Assembly: GCA_008933995.1 (NCBI GenBank) | Contig: WARS01000009.1 | Location: forward strand, 1,669,501 to 1,733,500 | Direction: 5' to 3' | DNA from: Datnioides undecimradiatus | Lineage: Eukaryota; Chordata; Actinopteri; Lobotiformes; Datnioididae | DNA length: 64,000 nt | Shown: in pieces, positions 11,006 through 22,740 of the stretch | How the letters are laid out: every line of letters begins with the position of its first letter | Numbering within the stretch: position 1 is the first letter of the stretch | Position numbers and translations under genes: made by a program | The notes under the pieces: model-generated | What the model was told of the DNA's origin: nothing | Databases searched by the model: none | The model's input: the letters and a program-made list of their open reading frames with translations, nothing else

Positions 11006-14000
11006 TACTTTAATATCACAGAACACAAAAGCAAACAGAGTTTCACAAAAGCCTTTGGTGGAGCAGCGCAGGTCAAATCCACCGAACTGGGTGTGCTTTG
11101 TTTGATGTTGTCAGACAACCAAAAATCATACACCTACAAAGATGACTCGTGCTATGAGAGGGAGAAAAGAACAATATTTTCTATTTTGTATATGTGTGTT
11201 TTCTTTTTTAAGACAGTATATTTGTAATATATTTCATGAAAGCCAAAGCCATAAAACTCACTTAAACCATAAACCACCACGCAAAGAAGAAAAGGAGTGA
11301 AACTGCTGATGTGCAAGGTTTTGATTGTGTGATCTCTGGGATGACTACATGATACTGTACTGTGCGTTTCTGTGTGCGTGTGTGTTTCCGTGTGTTTCAC
11401 CTTGGCTGCCTGTGGAGAGCAGGCGACGTGAACTGTGCTGGGTTTCACCCCGTTTGCCTTCGGTCTCTTGCAAAGTGCAAAACGGCTTTTGCGTCGGCCT
11501 CGGTCTCCGTTGGGCAGAGAGCCATTGTACCTGCGTGCACAGCCACACGCACGCACACAAAAACATAAAGACACACATACATAAAGAAAACAATAGGGCA
11601 TTATTGCCTGGACAGCTGTTTAATACACTGGAAAAACAGTCATTGTGGAAAAGCTTGAGGCATTTTTAGTGCACTGCCTCCATGCCCCGAGGTTCACACA
11701 CACACACACACACACTCACAAAATAGCAGCCTATACTTTTTATACATGCTTTTTGACAAAAGCACATCAAGACCCATGAACAACAAAGCCCTCCAAACAT
11801 ATCCCCAGAAAGACTGGGAAAATAAACACACAAAGAGACTCATTTATCCTGATGCATGGCTGAGGAAAGGAGAATAAACAGAGGCGTTCCCTCCAACAGA
11901 ATGGAGCCTCTGTGACTGCTGACAACACTGCGACTGTGCTGTTGTGTCTCTATGAGAGTGTGCGTGTCTCCAAGTGGGTCTGTGTTACTTGCTTAATATC
12001 CTTGAGTAAGAAAACATTCATCATCTCCATATACCGCTCAGTATATCAACAGCGTGTTTGTCTGTTTCAGAGAAATAACTGGAACGGCTTGGTCTCCAGC
12101 GGAGTCATTATCGTCCTTTGATACCGCGGTAACATGGAGGAAAAAGAGCTCACTCTCTGCAGCAGCACTTCGACTTTCCAGGTATAAATGCAAGTGTATG
12201 AAGCACATCAGTTGCATTCACACAGCAGACACACCCCGGGGTATTCTCTGAATATAGAGGTAACACCAGGTTTTATTCTTTGTTGCAAACATGTTTCAGA
12301 TAAGCCGTTACCTGTGCAAAGTGACCCTCCTGCTAAGAGAGCCACAGCTCCATAAACATCACCACATGCATAAACACTGCTCGCTGCTTTAACATTGTTA
12401 TGACATCCAGAAGCCACATAAGTTATGGGCTCCTCTGGCCTCATGACATACTGCAACTACACGCCACAGAAACAAATGCAACGTGATAACTCGGTGAAAC
12501 AAAGCACAGGCATGAGCAGAGATCAAACTGCTTCCTGCAGCGTTTTGCTTAGCTTGAATTTTGCAGTTTTCAGACAATGTTTGTTTCTAATTTCTAATTT
12601 GCTGCTGTCTCAAAAGCCATCAGTCCCAACTCTAATAATCCTCTCTACTGTGCAGTACTATTTTCTGTTTTATTTATGTATTTTGTATATTACAAACGTT
12701 TTATTTTAGAGAATAATTTTATTTTTCTTCCCGTGTGTTTATATTGCATGTGAAAGTTTTTTGCTTGAGTGTTTTTCTTTCTTTCCTCTGTCCTTGAGCT
12801 GCTGCAACATGTAAATTTCCCCACTGTGGGATAAAGTATTATCTGGTCTAATCAAAGTCTGAGGTGTCCTTTTGAAGTTGGGTCTACAAAGTCAAAAAAC
12901 AGCTTTACTTGAACTTTCAGATAATGTGTCATTACCCAAAACTTTTCAGATGACTTCCCTAAGAACATGAATCCAGGGATAAAGTTACTGGATAACACAG
13001 CGACAAAGTCAGAGAAACAGTTATCAAGGGTTAATCGTTTGAAACGAGGACTTCATGTGTAATGATTTCTTTAAAGTACATGTAGATGGAAAAACATGAG
13101 AAAACGCTGTGACTGCAACTGCCTGTGCTGTGCAGGACCTCAGCACAGTCAGAACGTGCCTTTGACCAATCAGACTCTTGAAATGAAACCACCCATTGTA
13201 CTGGGTCCAGTAAAGACGGCAAAGGCAGGTTGTAAGGACGCCCAGCCTGCAGCGAAATGTTTCTCTGAGAGCGCAGATCTGCTGGGATCAAACGACGCCG
13301 GGAGGGTTTATGAGTAACCATGGTGAGGGAACAGAGCCACAGCAACGTTTGGGAAGAGTAACCATGGCAAGAGCGTAACCATGGCAAAGTTTAGCCCGTA
13401 TCCTGACAGAGGGCGGGGCAGTCTGCTGGAGAGAGCTCAAAGTGTTGCTGGCAGTTCAAACCGAGGTTCCCATGGGTAGCAGCAATGTGTGAGTGTACAT
13501 ACATGTATACAAATATTCTCACAACAATGGTAAAAAGGCCAAAGGGTGAGCAACAAGTTAGTGTGTGCTAATATGTGTGTGCATGTGTTGAACATACAGT
13601 GAGACAGGGAGAAACAGCGTCAGTGAAAAGTCTGTGTATGTGCGGGGACATACTGTATCCCTCAGTTCCCACAATAAGCAACAAGTGTGTGTGTATATGT
13701 GAGTGTGTTACCTCACAACGCTAGTAAACCAAAGCTCAGTGTGCAGCAACAAGCTACCATTTATACAGTAAACCTATAAAAACATAAAGACAGGTTGTGT
13801 GGATAATTATGGCCAATGGCTGAGTCACTCTGTGTGTCTCTGTTTACATGTGCTAACATTATAACCTTATTAGACTGCAGACGGAAGCTGTCAAATATGC
13901 CAAAGTTTGTTTATTCAAATATACAGTGTTTAAAAACAACAAAGTAGATTAAATAACAAGAAAGATGTTAAACATAGAGGGGAAGAAGGGAAAAGTATGA

Positions 14001-17000
14001 GAATGTACAGTACTGTCTTAGCAGTTAATCATTTTCTGTGAATGCAACTGTGCAACGCTTGAGGTTCACGGCATATACGAAGATTCAACCCACACATGGA
14101 AAAAAGCATAAACATGCACACACGGATAAAAAAATATGCTAATACAGAATCACACACACGTTAAGTCAGACAGAGATGGCTTTGGAGGGACTGCAGTGTA
14201 TCCAGTGACGTGCCGGTTGTTTAAAAAGCGACAGGGATGTCCAGTTCGCCTGTAAACAGATCGTCCCCAGAGACACTGCGGCATTACTCTGGATTAGGTC
14301 ATTAGCATCGCTGGGGTTCAAACATGGTAATGTTGGACTGGGGTTAGCGAGGAGGTCAGACACAACACTATGTTGTGCTATATGTTGATGGGGGCTCCCT
14401 GTTCATATTTGCATGCGTGCGTCTGCTCTTAGTCACACAGGATTCTCAATTAAATCCAAGCCCTTGTCTGAGCCTGCTGGGAGAACCAGGTGGGTGGAGC
14501 TTCCCACAGCTGAGCCGTTAAGTTAGCACAATCATGGCCTGCACTGGCTTACAGGGTATTTGCCGCAATTGTCCTTCACTTAGTAAACTAAAACCATCCA
14601 AATAAGTAACTAATCACTACATACATTGTCATCATTAGGATACTACACTGGTTTACAGTTTGATTGGCATTCTATTCTGACGTTAACCCAGTTTCAGACT
14701 TCTGAATCATCGTCCATATTGATTCATCAACAGCTGAGGTGAAAGGAAATCAGTCCAATTATCAGCGTGATTCACTGATGACAGTTTGGGCATTGCCTCT
14801 GTGACATCACTGTTCACCAGTCATAATGCTCACTGCTCTCCCGTCATGATACGGTCTGGCCTCTGGAAGTTTCTTTACCACTTGAAGGAACTACCCAACA
14901 ATGCTTTCTTCTGAGTGGGTCCCTGTTTTGCTGGTACTGTGCACTGGTGCACTGATGATAGATGTGATACACATTCCTTCCACCGGTTCCACATTGTCCC
15001 TGCCACAGAAACGTGCAGAAGCATAGAAATGTCCCAAAACGTTTATCAGGCCTCACAGACACCATTTTGATGAGTAACACTGGATGTAAGCGCAACCTTT
15101 CTTTAAAGACGTCAGTCAGTCTTTAAGTGAGTGTCACACTGAAGTTTAGTTGCACCTGAAGGGAAATGAGAAGCTTTTTCCATTTAGCTGCAAGTAACCA
15201 TAACTTGAGGTGCGTCTTCATAAACAACAGGGTCTTCAGCAGCCTGACACTAATGCAATTGTCATTTGCAACAAATATCCCCATTTAAACCCTTAAAACC
15301 CAGTTCTTAATGTTAGTAACTGCGTTAAAGCTGTTTTGTGTTAGAGTCGGTGTAAAAGAGCGTCCTATGGTGCATGACCTCATGTGACTTATAAATCACA
15401 GGTTATTGATGGGAGGAGTGTCACAGTGATGGATTCGGCTCCCTGAAGTAGGTCAGAGGATAAAGCATGATACTAATGTCAGGGTTAAAAACCACACACA
15501 AAACACACTGTAAGACAAATTAAAGTGTTCAACACATTTAGCGCAGCACAGCGTCTGTGTATTCGTGCCAGCCAGCAAAAAAACTGCCCCCAATGACCTT
15601 TTAAAAAGAGAGTCCTGACCTAGAATCAAAACCTCGGAGCGGAAAAAGAAGAGCAAAGCGGAAAACTGGGGTTCTCCCTTGTAAAGGCATGGAGCTGTGT
15701 TTACTGCTCACTGTGTCTTTCCACTTGGGAAAATTTCCACGGTCATCTCCCTGACAATGCCGCTCCAGCACAACCCAGAACAACAAACTGTGAGTCAGCT
15801 GTGAAACCAACTGTGTTTGTCTGAGGGAGACATGAAATATGTGTGTGTGCATGTGTGTGTTGGTGGTATGTGCTCGTGAACGTGTGTGCGTGTATAAGGA
15901 GTCTTTCTGACATCTGCATTCCTCGGTGGAGTGGGCTGGGATGGGGAGTGGAGTGGAATAGCCCTTTGGGGAATAAACGGGAGACAGACAGATAAAGGAA
16001 GTCCTTCACTGTCAGTTGTTATTGGAGAAAGTGTGTGTGTGAGTGCATGTGTGGTTATATGTCCTCTATGCTGAAGATGCAGGGTGGGGTGGAGGGTTTT
16101 TCCTACAGCTGAGTATGTGGACTTGAGTCAAAACAAACCTCTGGTGGGAGAGACAGCCAAGGTGTTTGTGATGAGCATCTGGCTGCTCCCAGCCAAAGCT
16201 GATCTCATCTTGTAATATATCAAGTAATGTTGTTCGTCTAATGTTCCTAAAATACTGAATGAAACAATCTGTGTGTGCTGTCAGTACATGACACTTTGCA
16301 ACTGGAAAAAACATCACAGTTGTTCTTGTTAATATCCACATGATGACTGCCTAATCAGAGTGCTTTTAAATTCTTACTGTTCATCCCTGTTGGCCTTTTA
16401 CCACATGATAATTATAACGTGCCGTCATTGGCAGATAGTGTAAACAAAAGAACGATACAAGCCACATCAAATATACACAAAATTACGTGCCTCATTGTCT
16501 TTGGAGTGTGTGTCTTCATTGCAGCAATTTATGCTTTATTGTTAGAAACTCTCAGTGCCTTAAAGGAGCCCTGGGGAGGTTTCTGTAACCGAATTATGTT
16601 TACATTTAACGTCTCTTACCAAAATGCATCATGTGTATTTTTGAAGTTTTAAAAACATGCCATAAAATATTTGCAAAGCCAATTTATTTGGAATATTTTA
16701 AATCACAAATATTTTTTATTTAAAAGCATTGTGCTTATCTCACTTTATTTACCCCAGAAACCAGCAACAGGAGGGTGAATGTGGGTTTTGAGTGCGTGAG
16801 TCTCAATACAGGTGGACCATACAGGTACAGAGTGAATGCCTCCATCAAACACCGGGACTAACAGGAGCAACTGAGCTGAGCTACAGCAGTCAATAACTGT
16901 GAGCAACACATCCAACCACTGAAACAGCCATGACCCATAGATTCACCGTGATGACTGATATAATCACTCATTGTCAATTCCGACAGCTGTTCAAGCTGCA

Positions 17001-17917
17001 CAACATAATGTACACGAGAAAAATAAATCTGAGGCGGTAACTCAAACCTGACTGACTGATTCTTTTGAAAACCTGAGGGTGTATGTCTGCCTTGTGTTGC
17101 TGGGCAGGTAGAGTAAACTGGGTTGAGAGCTTTTTTTGCATTGAAAACAGCTGCACTGGCACATCTGAAACGACACCGACTGTCAGTGAAGCCCAAACCA
17201 CTTTTGAACCAGACGGTGGTAGAACCTCCCCAGATACTGACCACAGCGACTGACTTTTTATTTTACAACTGAACTATGTGCAGGACACACACATGTGCTT
17301 TCTCTGGCTGATGGCTAATGTTTTCATATTACAGGTGACGGAGCAAGGCATTAAAATATGAGGGTAGAAAAATAAGACTCATGTGGAGCTGAACCAAACA
17401 AAAGGAACAAATATTGAAAATCTTAGTAAGGAACAACCAAATCTGATTATACTCAACAAATTCTGAGTCGAGTTTACAAAAATAGTGATTATAGGCACTT
17501 TAACATCACACTATTATTAAGAATTATTGGGCATATGTTTAAGAAAGTAAAGAAATGACCCTATTTTGAACAGAATATGTCTCATTATTGTTTTTGCAAA
17601 ACAAACTGATCCAAGTGACATTTGAGCCACATTACAGTGCACTGAGCTTCTTATTACCAGAGTTTTGTGTCACAAAGTCATTATCTGTAAAATCGTTTTA
17701 TATCCATACATTTGAGCTAATTTGCTTAGTGCAAGTCACTCAGAATAAAAATGTTAGTTATGGGGAAAAACATAAAGTAATAACTCACAGAGGTGTGTTC
17801 TGGAAGTAATAATGGTCTGTAATTTGTTGCTTACCCCAGCACAATGAGCTCTCCATACTTCACTGGCACTTTGGTGGAGGCGGTGGTGGAGATGTTTTCC
17901 TGCTCCGGGGAATACAT
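3357..17917 (-). CDS. peli1: Pellino E3 ubiquitin ligase, complete spliced coding region (6 coding exons)
   Basis: Exons in transcript order are 17917-17835, 11530-11401, 10225-10124, 9266-9069, 8595-8407 and 3935-3357 (83+130+102+198+189+579 nt). All junctions are in phase with GT/AG borders, giving 426 residues. The N-terminal three fifths form the FHA-like domain that in this family binds phosphorylated IRAK1. The C-terminal part is the RING-like E3 module, with Cys/His knuckles CGH (315-317), CPMC (341-344), CGHVC (375-379) and CPFC (403-406). Pellinos add ubiquitin chains to IRAKs and RIP kinases in the cytoplasm in Toll/IL-1 signalling. The sequence is nearer PELI1 than PELI2 or PELI3, as in KDQHSISYTLSR and HDSNTDMFQ. 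It is eight residues longer than human PELI1 (418): four in the N-terminal tail and four in a charged loop at 327-339. Teleosts often have peli1a and peli1b; I cannot tell which this is. Confidence 0.95.
4815..4860. repeat. Perfect 16-bp inverted repeat (hairpin)
   Basis: The arms 4815-4830 (CCTCCCCTTCGCCCTC) and 4845-4860 are exact reverse complements, with a 14-nt spacer. The arms are over two thirds GC, so the RNA from either strand would fold stably. Confidence 0.9.
7429..7545. repeat. GAAA/GAAG purine tract
   Basis: About 115 bp of near-pure A/G on the plus strand, made of GAAA and GGAA units with interruptions. In the peli1 pre-mRNA it reads as a long pyrimidine tract. The apparent open frame across it is low complexity. 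Confidence 0.93.
8407..8595 (-). CDS. peli1: peli1 coding exon 5
   Basis: It encodes residues 172-234 (63 codons), EKAAKWKTSDGQMDGLTTNG through TRSAQQRGKM. This is the 'wing' part of the FHA-like domain. The donor is ATG before GTGAGG. Reading past the donor soon leaves family similarity, which fixes the border. Confidence 0.96.
9069..9266 (-). CDS. peli1: peli1 coding exon 4
   Basis: It encodes residues 106-171 (66 codons, phase 0). It begins IGRSTESPIDFVVTDT, continues through SVQSTISRFACRI, and ends AAGFDSSKNIFLG. This is the centre of the FHA-like domain, where the phosphopeptide-binding Arg/Ser residues lie in Pellino structures. The acceptor is TCTTCATCAG and the donor is GGG before GTGAGC. 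Confidence 0.96.
10124..10225 (-). CDS. peli1: peli1 coding exon 3
   Basis: It encodes residues 72-105, AISNKDQHSISYTLSR to HDSNTDMFQ, a stretch almost invariant in Pellino proteins. It is exactly 34 codons, in phase 0 on both sides. The acceptor is CCCATCAG and the donor is CAG before GTAACA. Confidence 0.96.
10959..11004. repeat. (TG)n microsatellite
   Basis: An uninterrupted TG run of about 46 bp in a peli1 intron, one of the longest in the window. Confidence 0.95.
11401..11530 (-). CDS. peli1: peli1 coding exon 2
   Basis: It encodes residues 28-71, YNGSLPNGDRGRRKSRFAL through PQAAK, the first part of the FHA-like core with the basic RGRRKSRF segment. The acceptor is GTGCACGCAG and the donor is AAG before GTGAAA. 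The exon joins both neighbours in frame. Confidence 0.95.
12781..12860 (+). repeat. Teleost retroposon 3' tail fragment
   Basis: TGTAAATTTCCCCACTGTGG followed by a degraded ATAAAG-TATTATCT tail matches the widespread teleost LINE/SINE 3' end (CCCC-A-TTGTGGGA...TTATC). The 5' part is unrecognisable. The exact family is not certain. Confidence 0.55.
13314..13388 (+). promoter_or_regulatory. Three X-box (RFX)-like motifs
   Basis: GTAACCATGGTGAG (13314-13327), GTAACCATGGCAAG (13358-13371) and GTAACCATGGCAAA (13375-13388) resemble the RFX X-box (GTNRCC-N2-RGNAAC). The last two start 17 bp apart. Regulatory function is inferred from motif similarity and clustering only. Confidence 0.35.
17835..17917 (-). 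CDS. peli1: peli1 coding exon 1 (start codon exon)
   Basis: It encodes residues 1-28, starting MYSPEQEN and ending in the family-typical KYGELIVLG. The ATG is the complement of 17915-17917. The exon ends CTG GG before a GTAAGC donor, and the Gly codon is completed by the first base of the next exon. The start is chosen because all vertebrate Pellinos begin M-x-SP-x-QE at this point. Confidence 0.93.
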
Positions 17918-17924
17918 TGGGCAC

Positions 17925-18065
17925 GGCTGATTGAGGCTCAGAGGAGGAGGGGAGGTCAGATCCAACAAGGGCGAGGGAGACAGGAAGGGGAAAGGGGGGA
18001 AAGGGAGGGAGGGAGGTGCTGATCGAACGGAGCACGGGGGGGAAAGGAGGAGAAGGAAGGGGAAG
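17925..18065. repeat. Purine-rich tract just upstream of the peli1 ATG exon
   Basis: About 140 bp that are mostly A/G on the plus strand (GGGGAAAGGG, GAGGGAGGGAGG words). On the transcribed strand it is a very long pyrimidine tract, presumably the splice-acceptor region of peli1 intron 1, with candidate AGs ending GATCAG, CTGAG and AATCAG. Confidence 0.75.
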
Positions 18066-19168
18066 GGTCAGCTGAGCCTCAGCTCCACCCTCTCATGCTT
18101 CATGTGTCCGTCTCTCGCAGCGCCACTTGTTCTGCCCTGCAGCGTGACAAAGAATGGATTAACACAAAGATGAGTGTGTTTACTTAAGTTGGAATAAATA
18201 TGATTTAAATTAAATTTCTATCTTAAAATTATGACTACTAGACATTTTAGCTGATTTTTAATTTGACAGTATGTATGGGAAAAGAACTCAGAGTATTTTA
18301 AGACGCTGTGCAGACTTTTGGCGTCTTACAAGTCTCACAAGTCTTCAAGCTCGCTGCTCAAAATAGAGCCATAAATGCAACCTCAACCTCATTTAACTAA
18401 CTCTGAGTTGTTTTGGTGGGAAGCCAGTGAGGGATCAAATGTTCGTCACTAATCTAACAAATACTCTGGGACGGCACCTCTAGGGCATCATGAGCCCTGG
18501 CACAACACCTGATGTTTAAAAAGAAGCTTGGAGGTACTTGGATGTCTATATCTTCCCAAGATCAGCTGTGGAGTTTGCAGTTTAAAGGGTAAATGACATT
18601 TTAAGAAATGAGAATAGAAAGTGGGGAAAACAAAAAAAATCTGTTTAAGCCTGACATAACCTAATTTTACCTGAGGTCAGCAGGTGCAAATGCAAAACGC
18701 ATGCCCACACACTTTAACCTCCCCAGCTTTAGAGGAAAAAGGCCTTTGACATGACTAAGGTCTGTAGTACATTTGACTTATTCTTCCTGCTGAGTGAGGT
18801 GTCTGTAAATGCTGACTTCAGAGAATGACTCAAACACACATACACACACACACACACAGGAAATCACAGCGGGGAGCAGAGAAAAAAAGCTTGTGTGAGA
18901 AGAGAAAGCATGAGAAAAAGGATGGACTTCCTGTTACAACAAGCTATAGAAGATGTTTTTGCACTCGGCACTGTGAGTTTTACATTCGACTGTTAACTGT
19001 TAACTGTGTCCTACCCTCTCTCCCACTCACTTGACCAAAACAAAAAAAAAGCAGAAAGTAAACATGCTAAGCTCTTTCAAAGGAAGGGTACAATAGAAAC
19101 AATAACATGATCACTTCCAGGCAGTCCTCCTCATATGGAGCGGAACATTTCTCCTACAAATTCCCATC

Positions 19169-19186
19169 CTACAATTCCCAGGGTGC
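19169..19186 (+). promoter_or_regulatory. ZNF143-like motif
   Basis: CTACAATTCCCAGGGTGC is close to the ZNF143/THAP11 site ACTACAATTCCCAGAATGC. A partial second copy (CTACAAATTCCCAT) lies directly before it. It is in peli1 intron 1, away from the inferred promoter. Occupancy is unknown. Confidence 0.35.
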
Positions 19187-22100
19187 CCTTCTGCTTAGAG
19201 TGTGCAAAACCACACATGAATAAAGCATATGAAGTAAAGTAGAGGATGAGTGGGGAGCGGGTTTATTCCTAAACATTAGCAGTAAAGAGCAGGAAAGCTG
19301 ATACAGTCCCATCAGACTGAGTGGGAGAAGTTCATAGAGAGGACTTCCAAGTAAATAGTTCAGACATAATGTCAGCCAGAAGCGTTATTCAGGATGCTCA
19401 AAAGCAATGTTAGTATGAGCATTTCTGAGGAATCAAAACTGGAAAATATACATACATACATATTTCAATAAAATGCATGAACTGGGTGATTGATGTAGTT
19501 GATGAAAATGCATCATTCCCCTAAACTAGCTGAACTTCTGACCGAGTGCAACATCACCATCATATGATATCACCTGCTTCAACTCTGTAAATTTCACTGA
19601 TGCCAAATTCCCCATGTGAACACTGCCTAACATGTACTGAGATGCCTGAGTTCAATGAGCATTTCAAAACTTTATCAGATGTCTTCTAAGTGTCTAACAG
19701 CTACTTGGAAAATGGATTATCTTGGCATCGAGACTGAAAACAGAAGGACCCTGCTACCCTGGCTCTGTCCATCTGCCTGCCAGTGATGTCATTAATCATG
19801 GGGGCTAAAACACGCCAATTCATTTGTTACATTACAGTAACAGTAGAATTGGAAAACCACAACTTCATTCACTAAAAACACAATTTAAAGTTCAGTGTTT
19901 GCTCCTTTCTCACAATGGTTTAGTCCATGAAGGCCTAATGTTTGCGGGGAAAAGTGAAAAACAGAAAACCACACAACATACTGATGTGTATGACCACGTT
20001 CAAAGGCTGGATTTAAATTCATTTGGAAAGGATTTCAAATGAGGTTGTAGAAGTTAATACAATTCTGTCTAATGTCAGTACATGTTGCCTCCACTCTGTC
20101 AACACTTGGTGCTGATCTCACCGACCGGTCTGTCAATCACACCTCCAGCCTACATGCTTTGTGGGGTCCTGTGAGAGGGGCATCTATTTGCGTGTTACTT
20201 ACACACAAAAGTTCCCACTCAGAAACAGGAAGTTACAAGGTGTCACAGCTGAGCTTATGGTTTGGCCAGTTGTGATATACTGTGGTATGTGGTGGAGTTT
20301 CCAACTTTGGTCTTATGTACCTACATAGGCTTTAATTTACAGATGATTTGATGAGGGAAAAACTTACAAAAGCACAGAAGGCTCCATCATAAAAGTGGCT
20401 GATCTCTGAGGATTTTTTATATATCTGAGCAAACCGTTACTCTAAAAATGAAAGAACAGAACATTTGTAGAAAGAGTCCCTCAAAAGTGGTCAAACAAAC
20501 TAAATGAAAGTGAAGAGATGAGAATATATTTATCAACCAGCCAGCCACAACCACTGATGCATCAATGTACTAAAAAACAACAAAACAACTGAATCTTGTA
20601 ACAAAAACATTAGATTGGAGATTATTTTGATTATAGGTGAAAGTTCACACATTCACATCCAGACAGCTTATTCAGGCTCGACCAAACTGCTCTGAAGTGT
20701 GAGAGTGCCCTAACTGCCAACTGAAAACCTAACACATCCTAACAATTATACACAAACTGTTTCAGAGCCTCACACTCAAAGAAGTAAAGCAACACTTTGA
20801 GTTATAACTCACATCCCAATATCTCGCTCCCAAAGTGTGAATGTTCTGTTAACAAGAGATCTATATTCAGTGTATCACACTGCAACATCAGTATAGCTGT
20901 TAACTATAAACAGTGAGAGGGCGGAGGTGAAGCAGTGATGGGACAGATGGAAATCACATCAGGGTTCGACACATGTTCGAAAGGTTGTGATTCTTTCAGA
21001 CAGTGAGGTGGAGGTGGAGGGATGTTTTATTCCGGATGGAGGCAATAAAAGCAAAATGGAGGAACTGGGTGTGTGTGCAGGAAGAAGGGGAGTGGAGAAG
21101 GGTGTGATCGAACTGTAAAACTGGATGTAAGCCTGAGCCCCACCTGCTCCACTAGCAGTGGGGGTTAATCCCTCATACTCTTACATGCATGCATGTAAAA
21201 TCCCCTCTGTACACACGCACGTGCACTCAAATGTGCAGACAGTCAGTGGTAATGAGGGAGCTGTTCGCTGGCTTGCGAGGAATTGATTTTCACCTATGGA
21301 TCCAGACACTGAGGACTAGAAGAAAAAAGTCCCAGTGCGGCAGGTCCTGCTATTGAACACGTGTCCAGTGTGCTGAATTATCCCTCTGTCTCAACTATAC
21401 TGTTATCAAAATATGGCAGCTGCCTCTCCAGAGCCCACATCTCCCTCATACTTCATCATAAACAGTGTTCGCTCAAGCTTTCTCCTGTGCAGTTCAAGGA
21501 CATCAACTCACCCAGCCAAGGCTTCTTAGAAATTATGTTCACACTGGACCATTACTGCTGCAGCATTTTTCATGAAAACCAGATAAAAATATGGTGAAGA
21601 GTTTGACATGGTGCACGAAAATGCTTGACACTGGATTTAAATATGAAAAGCCTGGGATTTCCATCAAACTAATAATGTCTGTTTCAATATTTAAAGCTCC
21701 ACTAATCCACCATTTATATTAAAAATAGTGACCAATGGAGTGAAAGGAGAAATAATCTATTTTCTTTAATTAAATCTTCAATTTCTACACTTAATTCACT
21801 GCAGTTATGCTGTGAAACAACCCATGCCAATTGTCTGGAAAAATATGCATTTTATGTTACAAATAGATAATCAAAAAGATTGAAGTAATTTCTCAGAACT
21901 GGCATCCCAAATGCACATGTGCAATATGTATGGGCATGCATATCTTTTATATAAGTGTGTGTGTGTGTGTGTCTGACTAAGCTCTCTGCCTCTGCAACTC
22001 TGCATGACACAGAGCTTGGTGTGGCTGCATGCCAACTGCTGCTTAGCTACCGAGACACACAGTCCTACAACAATAGATCTACAGCTCAGTGAGACTGACT

Positions 22101-22629
22101 TTGCTGGCCGGGGTCAGGGATTGTAACAGCGTGCTGCTGACAGCAGGAACAGCAACCTCACACTAACAAAAGCCCTCATAAAACTTAACTGCAAGGAGGC
22201 ACGGATGACACCTGTCATTCCCACTGGCTGCCAACAGAGCACAACACATGACAAACAAATGCACATGCACACAGGAGCACATACAGATATACTGTGTGTT
22301 CATGTTAACGTGGAAGCAGGGTAACAGCTGCACTTCCCCTTTTGAATGTGTTGCCACGTCAGAAGCAGCGCAACCTGTCAAACTGTCCTATTTAGCATAC
22401 ATGTGCCAAAGGGCAATACATAAGCATGCCAGGGAAAACGACCCCGCATCAATCGATGGCACACCCACATGTACCAGAGTTCTCTGCAGGATTTGAGTCA
22501 TGTTTAGTTTTTTCATACTGAAAGATAAAATTGTGGTAATGTCTGAAATGCCTAGGTGGCGTCTTAAGTCAAAGGGTGACACACTTTCATGATTATAAGG
22601 CATTGCTCCGTGGAAACAAACAACCTAAC

Positions 22630-22740
22630 CAGCGTTTCTCAGCTGGCTGGTCAGGACCCAAAATGGGTCAGAAGATAGTCTAACAGGGTCACGAACAAAG
22701 AGGAACTCAAACAGGGAACTACAGTATGCTGCTAACTAAT
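22630..22740 (+). mobile_element. hAT-like non-autonomous element remnant
   Basis: CAGCGTTTCTCAGCTGGCTG, then GGACCCAAAATGGGTC and GGGTCACGAACAAAGAGG, follow the 'CAGTGGTTCTCAACTGG...GGACCCAAA...GGGTCGCGAGCAAAG' terminus of vertebrate hAT MITEs. Only one end is clear. Confidence 0.5.

Larger units (their letters stand above)
9267..11400 (-). other. peli1: peli1 introns flanking coding exon 3
   Basis: The two introns (9267-10123 and 10226-11400) show nothing beyond a long (TG)n tract at 10959-11004 and scattered CA words near 10,610-10,640. Confidence 0.8.
11531..17834 (-). other. peli1: peli1 intron between coding exons 1 and 2 (6.3 kb)
   Basis: No exon is seen. It contains a LINE-like 3' tail near 12.8 kb, a trio of GTAACCATGG words at 13.31-13.39 kb, and short CA tracts. 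The rest is AT-rich unique-looking sequence. Confidence 0.75.
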
